Source of the DNA: Aricia agestis
Taxonomy: Eukaryota > Arthropoda > Insecta > Lepidoptera > Lycaenidae
Reading direction: 5' to 3'
Assembly: GCF_905147365.1 (NCBI RefSeq)
Contig: NC_056425.1
Location: 6,331,501 to 6,395,500, forward strand
Length of the DNA stretch: 64,000 nt
The number at the start of each line of letters is the position of its first letter. The first letter of the stretch is position 1. The notes under the pieces were generated by a model. The model was given only the letters and a program-made list of their open reading frames with translations, was not told where the DNA came from and searched no databases. The position numbers and the translations under genes are program-made. Positions 1-13,400 of this stretch are shown here, one piece after another.

Positions 1-1494
1 AATTGATGTGACATTTTTAGCACTAATGCCTTATATAGCACGAATAAGGGATTAATAAACTTATAAATTATCTTTTTAGCTTACAAAAATACCATTAAAA
101 AGCTCAAAAAACGTTCAAAACTTACGTATTTAATGTTAAATCCACGTGTTTGAGGCATTCTTTGGCCATTCTTATGGTTTATTATTTTGCGGAACTACAA
201 AACTCAACAATATCTAGCATTCAATGTTCACTAAAAACCTTTATTAACACTTTTAATACATGAAATGTGCAGACCGACTCCTTGTTATGTCCTACTAAGT
301 AGGACATAACATTACACGATTTTGACGCTTATACACCGTTAAAAGGCTCTCTCCAGTCTATAGTACCTCAATGGGAGTGCTACTGGTAAGACAAGTGTGA
401 CGTATTACTTTGACATCCCTACAAAGTCATACACGTCAATGCACTGGCGTATATTTCGGAACAAATCAACAGTATGGCATCGATTCCAGACGTTATGGGC
501 ACATGCCATACAAAAGCATTCCGAATTCCGAAATGTATCCCACATTTCGGAAATTGGAACTTACCTCTATTATTAGTTCACGCAAATATTTTAAGATCGC
601 GCGGCAAAAATGGAAGAATGCGCAGTGTTCGATATTCAGGTCTCTTACCCCGTAACTAATAATATTTTGATTTACGAGTCTGATTAGTTCCAAAATGAGC
701 CGCAAGTCGCAACACATTGTTGTGCTAGTATAGCTGTGGAGTTCGAAAACCCGTTGAGATCGAATTAGTTCCAAATTGAGCCGCGACCCGATTTTGCGCT
801 AGTTTATATGTCGGAAGTAGCAAAAGCTGTTGGGATCGAGCTGATTCGATTCTCGATTTGATTATGATTTTGTCAGGAGTAAGGCAGCTGGTCTCATTGG
901 GGAGACAAGGAATGAGCGGGGCGGGTGCGTGCACGGGGACATGCTATTTGTAGATCATTGATCAGACTGGTCGCTATTGGTGGATTACGATCAGACTGTG
1001 ACACGTTATAGTTAGATACTTATTGCACAAATGCGTTGCCCCTCCAGTTATGCCAAACGATCTTAATCACAAAGTAATTAACTTCTATTACCTATTAAGT
1101 TTGCAATTGCAATGGTAGTACAGTCAGAATAATAAAAATACGTGTCGCACTCAGAAACTGCCGCGGTAAAGCATTGCATAGCATTTTTATCAACTAATGC
1201 AATTATAATATGCATACGTCTAGTCACATGCTCACAAACACCATGCCGAAGACTGGCAACGCCGACTGATTTGGTCTGATTGGTCGCCCGCGATAAAAGC
1301 TATGCATTAGCTTAAAAATATTTGTCAAATTACAATTTCAAAAAACACCAAACCCTTATAAATACTTACTTTTATAAGTCTACAGTTCATTCAGACTTAT
1401 TTTACCTCTGCAAGATCATTATTCCGTCAGCATAGGGGTCATAAAACTAACAATATAGCTATATATATAAGTCGTAGAATCCTTTTCTGAATCA
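1..1494. other. No gene seen; 3' flank of the SLC46-like gene
   Basis: AT-rich sequence with no coding exon I can support. It contains a short perfect hairpin at 284-310 (11-bp arms around the sequence ctaag) and a loosely repeated block at 660-850 built on 'ttagttccaaa.tgagccgc'. The 3' UTR of the minus-strand transporter gene should lie in the part next to 1494, but no clear polyadenylation signal stands out. Confidence 0.5.
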
Positions 1495-4400
1495 TCACGA
1501 TTCATTAGTCACGTTCACGGCCTCGTATTCGATCGGTGGACTCCTCCATCGTAGGTACTGCGCGATTCTGGAAATTGAGAATATTAATTATTATTTTAAG
1601 AAAATTCCATCCACTTATCCATAAAATAGTTTTACCTAAGGTCCAAACAAACATTGCGACACACAAAACTTTAAAATTTTAGCGGCAAATTGAATTACAT
1701 TATATTCGGACTAACTCTATATTTGAATACAGAACAATACTGATTACAAACAACAATAATTTTAATTTCCGCACTGAGAGGCGAATATTAGTTAATGGGA
1801 ACTATATTTTCTATCACCAAAATTTATATTTGTCATCAAGTTGTATCACCTAATAAATAGATCTATCGCCACGAAATATTTTCGTTCTCAGATAAACAAA
1901 AATTGTTCCCAGGTATGAATTATCAAATTAATGTTAATATATTATGTGTAAAATAAGAGATCGATAACCAATAAAATTATATTGCATTACATAAATATAA
2001 ACTTCGTTCTTACAATAACAGTTTTGTTACTTATATAATAGCTCTGTGCTCAGAATGGTAGATCTGTCACCAAATAAATCGATTATCGATCCCTGACTAC
2101 GACTCCTTTTTATTTGATATTTTGTCACCAATACAGTAGTAACATTTTATTTCGTTCAGATATTAAATTAATAGTATTCGTTACCAATTTAATACATCAA
2201 TTTATAATTTTAATGAAAAAATAATCAAAGGGGCGGAGACAAATTGGCGCGCTTTAAAAATTGACCAATCCGGCCTCAACGATGGGTAGTAGGTAACTAG
2301 GTTCGATTTTTTTTTTATTATTTTAACTTTAATTAAGTGTTTTATCTACTATTCTGCTAGCCATAAGCCAGCTATTTTAAACCAGCGCTGATTGTTCAGT
2401 GGTAATTATTTTAAACAATAAATATTGATTATTTTGACTTTAATTGTTTTATTTACTACTCTGCTAAAAATTTTATTTAAATATAATTTATACTACCAGT
2501 GGAAATTTAGAACCTTGGGAGTCTAGTTAAGTAGCAGAATCTTTTGGTTGAAACGATGATGACAACCCTAATTTTTTATTTGAACTTATGAATGAATGAA
2601 TGAAAATACTTTATTGCACCAAAACAAACATGACATACAATACTTAATAACTATAAAAGTAAAAAGTACAAAAGGCGGCCTTATCGCTACAAGCGATTTC
2701 TTCCAGACAACCCTTATTGTAAAACTATAAAGTAACAGTAGTAATAGATGGTAGGTGACTACATAGACAGCTAAGTGTAAACTTTTTAAAATATATAAGT
2801 ATATTACAAATACATACATACATATAATATAATATATATACATACATACATACAAAATAATACATACAAATAAAAAATAAATAGAAATAATACAATATCG
2901 GTAATTATGAGTTAATATGGACTAATTGTGACAAAAAATGTTCCTTCACGCCATTTTTAAAAACGTATGAGGACTGAGCACGTCTCAAAGATGTGGGTAA
3001 TTTGTTCCACAGACTGACAGCACGAGCTGTGAATGAAGAGTCATAAAATTTTGTATTACGAGTGGGTAGTATTATGCCCGTTGCAGACGATGCACAGTAG
3101 CTTGCGCGAGTACTTGCGCAGGTACTTGCGCCAGCGTTCAAACGTATCGCACTTTCACTAAGCAAAATGCGTTCACACGATGAAAATATATGCTTAGTAT
3201 TAGTACTTGCGCAAGCTACTGCGCATCGTCTGCAACGGGCATTAGTGACAAATTAGTGTTTCGAAATGTTTTAACATTGTCATCTAAATATGTAAACCTT
3301 TCTTTTAAGTAGGGTGGTGTCTTAGGGTCATATAAAATACTGTATAAACACGACAGTATATAACTTAATGCAATTTTCTAGTAACATAATATGATTTATT
3401 GGTGATCTCTTTAAATTGGTTTGCTTAAATACTTATTAGGACACACCTATAATAATACATACAAAAACATTTATTTGGTACTAGACCTTATATCTCAGGA
3501 TTTTAGGTGATTTATTGTGGAACTGATTTTGCATTGTTTGGTGACTACATTTTGGTGACAGATCTACTATTTTGAGGACACACCCTATTATTTAAGAAAC
3601 ACAAAACTAATTAAATTGGTGATAGCTTAAATGATACCCTTAGTTAATTCATTGTAATTAAAAAGATTTTGACATAATTTGTCAATCTCTTCATTAAATA
3701 TCAAGGAAATAACATATCTACGCGTCGCGTTGCGGTCTGAATTGACCCATAACGTACAAGTTGGAACCGAGCGACACGCGACAACTGCAGATGACGTCGT
3801 CGCGACACTACAGGTTTCTATGTATTTTTATGAAATACCCTCCGCAGCTAGCGACACGAAGCTAGCGACACTTATTCATAGAAATACATAGAAACCAGTA
3901 ATGTCGCGACGGCACGTCGTCTGCAGTTGTCGCGTGTCGCTAGGTTCCAACAACTTGTACCTTTAGACTCAATATACGCGGAATGAAATGGAAGCGACTT
4001 TTTGTAACGAAACTGTACATATAGCACAATTAACTTTATATTAACAGTATAAGTTTTATCACACAAATATGAGCCAAAACTTGAGAGGTGTCAAGGACAT
4101 CTCTTCCGCGGAATTCTCGAGAATTCTTCGGTGCCGATTCCCTCGTAATGGCAAAATTGACGCATTAATTCCGTTCCATTCCGCGGCGGTGTAAATTGAG
4201 TCTTGCCGCTTTTTGACACTGTACCATTGTCACATTGCCAGTCGTCACGCAGACAAGTATTGTATTATGAAGCATTTAGTTTAGGTAAAAAGGCCAACAA
4301 TATTAAGCTACAATCTAGATTTTCCTTTTCTGAAACCTTGAATTTAAAATACCTGTCCTCATAATGAGGACGTTGTCAATAGACTTTGTTTATTTCCATC

Positions 4401-7400
4401 AATTTCATTACATCCCAACTGAACACGTGTAATCCGTAGGTACTAATGTAAATAGGTACTAAATAGGATAGACTATGTAACTATGATTGTGTATGTCTGT
4501 TGCCGCTATAAGAACAAAATATACTAAAAATAATAAAGTTAATATTTGAGGGGGGCTCCCATACAAGAAACGTGATTTTTTGGCCTTTTTTGCTCGTAAT
4601 CAATAATAGTAACAGCGAGGCACTTGAAAATTTCACGAAATCCTTAATTATATTTGTTCTTTAATAATTAATAATAAAATTAAAATAAAGTAATTGTTTA
4701 AGGGTGGCTCCCATACAAAAAACACAATTTTTTGTCTACTTTTGCTAAGATAAAAAAAATATATAAACAATGAAATTTTTTGAAATCTCTATTATCAATA
4801 TTATTAACTATTTTATATAGAATTTAAAAAAATATATTACTTTGACATTATTATTTTTTTTAATACTTATATTTTTCATCGGTCGAAAATACCCAAATTT
4901 GAGGTTTTTCGAACCTTTAAAAATTCATATCTTTAAAAATATTAACTTTATCGTAAAAAGTCATAGGACCTTTTTATTGGTATTTCAATAAAGAATATAA
5001 AAAAAAATTGTTCGGTTGAAAAATAACAATTCCTTGCAATTGTATAAACAATGTTTTTTTAAACAATATGGCACCGGGTTGCGCCCTGGCAACATGCATT
5101 TATATCATCAGGAGGGCAATTTGAAGAGGATCGCATAAAAAAATTGAGGTGGAATAGTTTTCGGTACTCATGCGCCGACTCGTGCTATAGTCTAGGAGTG
5201 TTGTCTGTCTGCATATTATCTATTTGTCTGTTACCTTTATTTATATTTAAATAAGTAAGTAAAATAGAGGAAAATCGTCGTGAAATTTTTTCCACTTCTC
5301 AATCGTTTATTTGCTATTATAATAATATTTTAACCCTAAGGTTGTGGCCCGCGACGTCAAGACCAAAACGTGTTTGTGGCCCGTATAAAAACAGGTTGAG
5401 TACCACTGCTTTAGAGGTTATTTTTGTGTTTAGTATGGACTATGGAGATTCTTCAAATCCCGGGAAACGACAAAGAACAGTTTACACACTCGGAAACTGT
5501 CCAAAAATATTAGAAAAGTTGTTGGAAACAAAATAACACATTTCTGATTAGATATTATTTCTTATTTTATATTTTTCATACATTGTGACGTAAATAAAAA
5601 CGAGCAAAGATTAATTAACGGATGGCTTAGCAACTCTACAAACTCTACAAACTCTTTATACGTGGGAGAGCCATGCTTCGGCACGAATGGGCCGGCTCGA
5701 CCGGAGAAATACCACGTTCTCACAGAAAACCGGCGTGAAACAGCGCTTGCGCTGTGTTTCGCCGAGTGAGTGAGTTTACCGGAGGCCCAAACCCCTACCC
5801 TATTCCCTTCCCTACCCCCCCCTATTCCCTTCCCTTCCCATCCTTACCCTCCCCTATTACCCTGTTCCCTCTTAAAAGGCCGGCAACGCACTTGCAGCTC
5901 TTCTGATGCTGCGAGTGTCCATGGGCGACGGAAGTTGCTTTCCATCAGGTGACCCGTTTGCTCGTTTGCCCCCTTATTTCATAAAAAAAAAAAACTAAAA
6001 AAAAACAAACTGGTTTAGGATATCCAAGGCTCTATGCATTTAGAAACCTGTTATTATGCGCTTAGGTACCCTGAATAAAAGCGCAACATGAAACCGTCGT
6101 GAACTCCGAAACTCATGTTGCTTGCATCTACGATCTACCTAACCTTCAATAAAGTATTTAAACTTTATCGAAATATATCGGTATAAACCTCTTTATCGAA
6201 AGTTACACGTAGGTACGCACACCCTAACGTATTACAACTTTGTTTCGTTACACCCTGTATATTCTTATGATAGTACTTGGTTGCTACTTGCTATAATATT
6301 ATGTACAAGAACAGACACAACTCAAAAGCGATAATGTAATCAAACGGAAACAAGGACAGAAAAGAAGGTTAGCATTCTAAAAATATCATAGAGCGTTTTC
6401 TATCACAAATTGTATGTACCATCGAGGAAATTGATTCCCAGGCAGTCTGATAGTACATTAATGTATGATAGTAATAGCAGCCCCACTAGTGCAGCCGTTC
6501 TCAAAGTGTGCTCTGCACAGCCCTAGGGCTCTGTTAAGGTCTTGTGCCCGCGAACGATACATAAATTGTTTTTAGAAATGTCATCAGACACCAGCATAGA
6601 GAAAATTCATTCAAAGACGATACTTTTTTGGGGGGTCCGTCAAAAATGACTAAAAAGGTTCCGCCACCAAAAAAGTTTGAGAGCCGCTGCACTACTACAA
6701 GTAGCGCGCGAGCAAAACAGCATGTCGAAATATGAGAATTAGGCCCATATTTATCCCTTGGTCGTTCACCCTAACGGGTTCAATTCGATCAATGCCCTAG
6801 AAGGGTCCACTTTAGGTTCCATTAGTCTCTTTTTGAAAAGGACTAAAATCTAAAACAAAGAATTTAATTGCCAAATAAATTATGTTAAAATGTCATCCAT
6901 ATTTTCCCTATCACTGAAACAAATGTAGATTGGTGATTAAAATTATAAACCCGTCTTGTAATTATTAATGTTTTTGTTTAAAAAAAAAAAATTGGGCTTT
7001 AATAAAAATATTTACGCTGCGTATTTCAATTATTTTCAACCACTGTTTTTGTTCCGCCTCATGTGACGTTTCTAATAAGAAAGGTAAAGACAGACTTTGT
7101 TCAATTATTTTCTATGAAAATATTTTTTTAGTAAAGGGGTATGATTCTATAACAATGCTTGATTTACACGGGTGACTAAAGCCGCACGATTTACGCCGCA
7201 CGGCAAAATCGACCGCCTAAATGGCAATTCGACTACGCCGCATGCGGCTAATGGCCGATTTACACGGGTGACTAAAGCCGTAAATGGTGCTTACGCCGCA
7301 CGGCGAAAATTGACCGTGTAAATGGCAATTCGACTACGCCGCATGCGGCTAAAGTCGCAAGCTCTAAAGTCGTGCGGCCAATGGCCGCATGCGGCTGGTG

Positions 7401-10400
7401 ACTAAAATCGACAGTGCAAACGCTCAGTCGCAAGCGATCGCTTGCTGCGAATACTACTGTCGACTAGTGACTTGCGATTTGCGATTGCGGACAGGCGATT
7501 CGACTGGTGACTAAAATCGACCCGTTAGTCACCCGTGTAAATAGGGTGGCGATTCGACTGGTGACTTGCCGGGTGACTAAAATCGACCCGTTAGTCACCC
7601 GTGTAAATCGACCATAAGAAATGTAGATTGATGTTGGCAAAACGTTGATGATTGTATGTCATTAAATGTTTTAAGATATATTTCTAGTTTTTCTTAAACA
7701 AAGAAATTCTTATAGCTTATGCCGACAAAACAGTATACCTTTCTCTCATCTCTCTTTTCTACATCACTGCTGTTCATAGATAGTAAACGCATCAGGCGAT
7801 CGTTTACTCGTTTCAATAAAAAACGATAGTAACATATTGTCTAGCAAAAGGCTAAACTAACAGAATATATTACAAAAAATTAACTCACCCTGAAAACACA
7901 GCACATGACGTAGTGATACCAGCGCTCAAAATGAAAATTGCCCCCGGAAACGCTGACAGAGTATAAGCGTACAGCGAGCTATACAATACTGGTGAGATCA
8001 GTGGACTCACTCCTTCTATAGCGCACATCAGAGCAAATACTTTAGCTATATCTTCTGGAGGCAATGTCTTCGATAGATAAGATCTTATTAATGGTGCGGA
8101 GAGACCCCTGAATATGGTCACACCGGCGGCTGAAAAAAAAGTTGAAATAAATCAAACGTTATTTTCGAATGAGTATATAGAACTTTCCTTGGGCTAAGCA
8201 AGTATTTTTCCAAAGTAAACCTTTGCAATAATGTGTGCCAACAAAAAAATATTTGGGGGCAATCAAACCACCATTTTTGCGAGCGTCCATGGGCGACGGT
8301 AGTTGCTTTCCGTCAGGTGACCCGTTTGCTCGTTTGCACCCTTATTTTATAAAACCAATTTGGAATTTTAAAAGGCCAGTGGTTGAAAATGAAGATATTC
8401 TCAAAAGGCGCGGGCAGAAACAAACGCTCTAAAATTTCCAGCTGCCCTTTCAGATATACTTTATGAATGAACAGAGTGGACTGTGGACAGCAAATTAATA
8501 TCGGTCAGTTATTTATACTCACCTAAGTACATATGCCATGATACTGTAGCGAACGCTTTGATAATGTACTCTATGCTCTGCGACGCAAAGGCTATAATTG
8601 CAAACACCAAATCGCTAACTCTCAAATACTTCTGCACCAAAATCACACCGAAGAATGATCCAAAGAACGACGTAGTAGTGTGCACCGCAGAAAAAGTGGA
8701 GTACTGTTTTATCGCCCAGTGTAACTTCTGTCTACAGTACATGTAGTCTAAGCTTAGAAGACCATACAGTATGAATATTGACAGGCTGTTTGCGACCGTC
8801 AAAAATAGGATCACTGCTCTTCCGTAGTTGGGTCGTTTCTTGAAGCATTTAACCATCATCTCCTTGACAAGTGATAAGTCTAATAGACTTTTCAGGCCAC
8901 CCTTGAAAAAATAGCTTAATTATTTTTTAAGGTTGAGATTCAAAAGAGTATGTACTCTTTTAAACAAGTGTGTATAAAAACTTTATATATTGAAAGAGTC
9001 AGACCAAATTACACCAGGCGCGGTCGCAACCTGAAATTTTGGGGGGGTCACTCAGTAGTCACTACACAATTTTTTTTTATCTGCGCCCTCAGACGGTTCT
9101 GGGTTTTATTTTATTTTCAATTTTACCTTAGATTTGGGGGGGGGGGGTCATGTCCTTCGGACCGCGCCTGAATTACACAGGTTCGCTATCTGCCTGAATC
9201 AACTTCCTCATAGTATAATCTACTGTAAACTTACCGGCGTAGCGTTGGGCAGAGATTCTGATAGGAACACGTTGGTAAACAGATACCCTATGACGCACAG
9301 CGAGGTTGATATCAGCAGTAGATACACATTTCCTACCGCCCTCAGGAGGTACGAGCTCGCTATGGATCCAATGACACTCCCTGCTGACACAGACGCCTCT
9401 AGTATTGTCATCCTGTTGATGTAAAATTATCTAAGTACTTCTACATAAAACATACGTATAAATATAAAATTGAGCCGTGCTGCCGAGCCGAAGTCTTCCG
9501 AACTGAAACGACATTAGACGAATGTCGTTTCAGTTCGGGAGACCCTCCCTTCCCTACCCTGCCCTATTCCCTTCCCTTCCCATCCCTACCCTCCCCTATT
9601 ACCCTATTCCCTCTTAAAAGGCCGGCAACGCACCTGCAGCTCTTCTGATGCTGCGAGTGTCCATGGGCGACGGAAGTTGCTTTCCATCAGGTAACCCGTT
9701 TGCTCGTTTGTCCCCTTATTTCTTAAAAAAAAACATGAATACTCTGAAATTGTGAAGCAATTGGCAGGCTGAGGGACCTATCAAACAATGAGTGACCACG
9801 CGGTCGAGCGTTCAAGCGGTCAGTTTTGCGTTCATTGTGTGATATACGGTCCGCGTTCAAGCGTTTTGCGTTCGCATTTTGCGTTCGAGCGGTCAGTCAC
9901 ACAGGGGCAATTCTGACGCGATCAGAACGCCCCGTGTGAGTATCTCTATGTAACGAATGCAACGCAAATAACGCAAAACTCACCGCTTGAACACTTGCCC
10001 GTGTGACCGCTCTTTGTCTGATAGGACCTATCAGACAAAGAATGTTGAAACTATTGATCATGACATCTAGATCAAAATCAGTCAACCCTTTAAGGAGCTT
10101 TTTCTTTGGGGGTTGATAATATATAATGTGGTAACTGGTAAGGTACGAAAGTTAGGCAATTTTCAGAAATCGTTAGGACCAGATCGATTCTTAGCAAGCT
10201 TTTGGTGCCTATTCGATTCGCAGATTTTGATCTTTGGCAAAGCGTATACACAGGCAAAGAGATAGGCTACTTTTGACGCGGGAAAATGTACCATTATACC
10301 ATATAAATGTACCATTGCGAGCAGAGACTCGCGCAACTTTTAGTGAAGTATTATTATTAATCCAGAATTCTAGTACTAACAACAACAAAGTTTTGAAAAT

Positions 10401-13400
10401 ACAACAAAGAATTGAAAATAAATAATCTAATATATAAAATTCTCGTGTCACAGTTTTCGTTGCCATACTCCTCCGAAACGGCTTGACCGATTAATATTCT
10501 CATGAAATTTTGTGAGCATATTGAGTAGGTCTGAGAATCGGCCAACATCTATTTTTCATACCAAAAATTATTTATATGGCAAAACAACGTTTGCGGGGAC
10601 AGCTAGTAAATTATAAATTAATGTTACTGTAACATTATCTTTATTGTGTTAAACTGGTTAGGCGAGGGTAACCATCCAAGAGGTTTTTTATTTAGGTATG
10701 TATTTTATGTCCACATTCAGCTTTTATTTAATTTGAAATGTGTGTAGGCTTTTAGACATCTACGCCGCAAACCACAAAAGCGAAGACAGAAGACAGATCT
10801 GCTGTCTCACACATCATATTATGGAACTGCATTATTAGGGCTGCCATCACCTTAATTGCTGTTGCCGGTAACTTGAAATCTATAATCTATAAGTATATGC
10901 TTATCGAGATTTTATCTGTCGTTTATTGCTGGATGACTAAAAAGTTGGATTTCTCTCGACAAAAGTGGCCTGACACCAATTTCGCCCTGACACTTTTCAA
11001 AACCGCCTGGACGGTCCCCGGACGCGCTTCAAACTAGGACAAATCCGGGAAAATCCGGACGGTTGGCAGCCCTAATCATATTCCATCTTTTTCTATGAAT
11101 TCTTGGTGTCAGTATGCAAATAGCCTATAAAAAGTACTTGATAGAATTAGAAAGCAAGTTTTATCTTACATCAGCCAATATACCTAAGTGATCTCTTTTC
11201 TGACGATGTGATGTCGCTCAAATAACAGAAGGCTCCAGTGAATAATGCAGTGAACCCTCCAGACATGGACATCGGAATGGAAGAGATGATATACCACCAG
11301 GGTCCTAGTCCATCCAGCATACAATATACAACTGTCATCACACTGCTTATGGACAAGCCTAAAAGTTCAATCATTTATTTAAGATGTAAATTTGCAAAAG
11401 CCTATGACAAAAGGCACTTCAGCCATAAAATATGAATATTCTTACAGAACTTATAGGATTTTAAATAGTTGTTTATGCCCATTTGCAAAGGGGTTCATAT
11501 CTGCTGCTTATAATATAAAATACAGTAATACCCCGCTTTACGCGACCCCGTTTTGCGCAGTTTCACTATAACGCGAAATTTAAATTTCTCGCTCATATCA
11601 TAGCGCTACTCGAAAAAGTGTGTATAAACATAAAATATTATAAACAATGATGATAACTGTGTCTTGACCGTGTAAGCCGTATATCAATTGCAATCAATTG
11701 AAAACAGTATAGGGTGTTTAGTCGTATTTTACAAGAGCGTAAAAAAATGCTACCCAAAAGACAATATATATTTTTCCGAAAAATCATTAATGGTGTGTAT
11801 AACATAAAGTGCCTTTAGAATTTAAATTATTCGTACGTTTTTATTAAATTTTGACTAGTTTAAACATAAACCCCCATATACGTGAATTTCAGTTAACGCG
11901 ATTTTTTCCAGAACGAATCCCTCGCGTAAAGCGGGGTATTACTGTATAATAATAATAAAGAAAATAATAATTATGATATTAAGATATGTATCCAGGGTTA
12001 GTTTTAATCAACATTTATACACATAAAACCTATATAATAATTATGTTACTTAATAATCTTATCACTGTTTGAAGCTTGTTATGAGAAGTATATTAGATAA
12101 ATAGTATTTTATCTGTAAATTGAGCTTCTTATTTACCCATCAAAAGTAATTACTCTGTAGCACTTTAGATTAGCTGAATAAACTAAAAATAAACTTTTAT
12201 AAAGTAACATAAAGGATTATAACTAAGTAATACATAGGATTATTTATATTTGTTTACTCACCCAATAGGGGCCAAACAACCAAAGGCTTCCTTCCATGTC
12301 TATCGGACCACACTCCTAGAAACAGAGAAAGGACAGCAGGAGCCAGTGACTCTATCATAGTCCGAACCATAGTAACAAATGTTGCATATTTTTGGACTTC
12401 TTTTTCCAAGGGTTGTGTTGAATTATTTCTGATAGGCGAAAGAAATACTTTACATTCTTCTTCGCTGTGATTTAATGAATGAACACATGTCCTGTACAGA
12501 ATAATGTTGCTTATTGCTACCCCTAAAATGCAGAAAAAACAATATTATTTTTAAATACCACCTTCCAAAATACAAACCTAGAAACAGTAGAAACATTTAA
12601 TTTACTCGGAATAAACATTGATACACACATAAACTGGAAATCTCACATAGAAAAAACTAAAATAAAACTATCAAAATTTACCTACGCACTATATCATCTA
12701 AAACACAGTACGGATACAAAAACAGCTCTTTCAGCATATTATGCATACGCATATTCTTGGTTGAGATACGGAGTTATTTTGTGGGGCAATAGTGTGAATA
12801 GCAACGAACTATTTATATTACAAAAAAAATGCATCCGAATAATAGCCCAAATAAAAAATCGAGACAGTTGCAGACCATATTTTATAAAATATAACCTTCT
12901 AACACTCCCTTCAATATACATCCAGGATATTTGTTTATTTGTTTTTAAAAATAAAGATCATTTCACAAAAATAGAAGAGACTCACAACATCAATACTAGA
13001 CACAAAAACAAATTACACCTACCCTTCTCTAGAATAAAAATGCTTAACAAAAGTCCCTATTATATGTCCGTCAAAATTTACAATAAATTACCAGATTTCC
13101 TAAAAAAAGAAAATAAATTACCCTCGTTTAAAAGAAAACTAAACACATATCTAATAAAACACTGCTTCTACTCATTAGAAGAATATTTTAGTATTGATTT
13201 GAGTATCTAAGTTAAGTTCATAAAATTTATTAAGTAGGTATTATTAATACTTTATGATAATATAATACCACTGTGATAATACTAATGAACAAGATAATTT
13301 AAAAGAATACCATAAAAATAAGATTATATATTTATTTGAATAATAATCACTAAAATTATAATTTTGTAATTGTTTTGCAAACGCCCGAACAAGGCATAAG

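Larger units (their letters stand above)
1568..7888. other. Last intron of the SLC46-like gene, repeat-filled
   Basis: A 6.3-kb stretch between exons 6 and 7 of the minus-strand transporter. It holds a LINE 3' end, several foldback MITEs, RTE-type fragments, a SINE copy and a hAT-like MITE, listed separately. 1600-2580, 4090-4540 and 6010-6480 show no recognisable gene or repeat beyond AT-rich sequence. Confidence 0.7.

Noticed and set aside
2586..2855. Hydrophobic Tyr/Ile-rich minus-strand open frame
   Set aside because: Produced by the 'tacata' repeat in the LINE 3' region.
8483..8746. Plus-strand open frame across a transporter exon
   Set aside because: Shadow of exon 5 of the minus-strand SLC46-like gene, which has the family motifs and splice sites.
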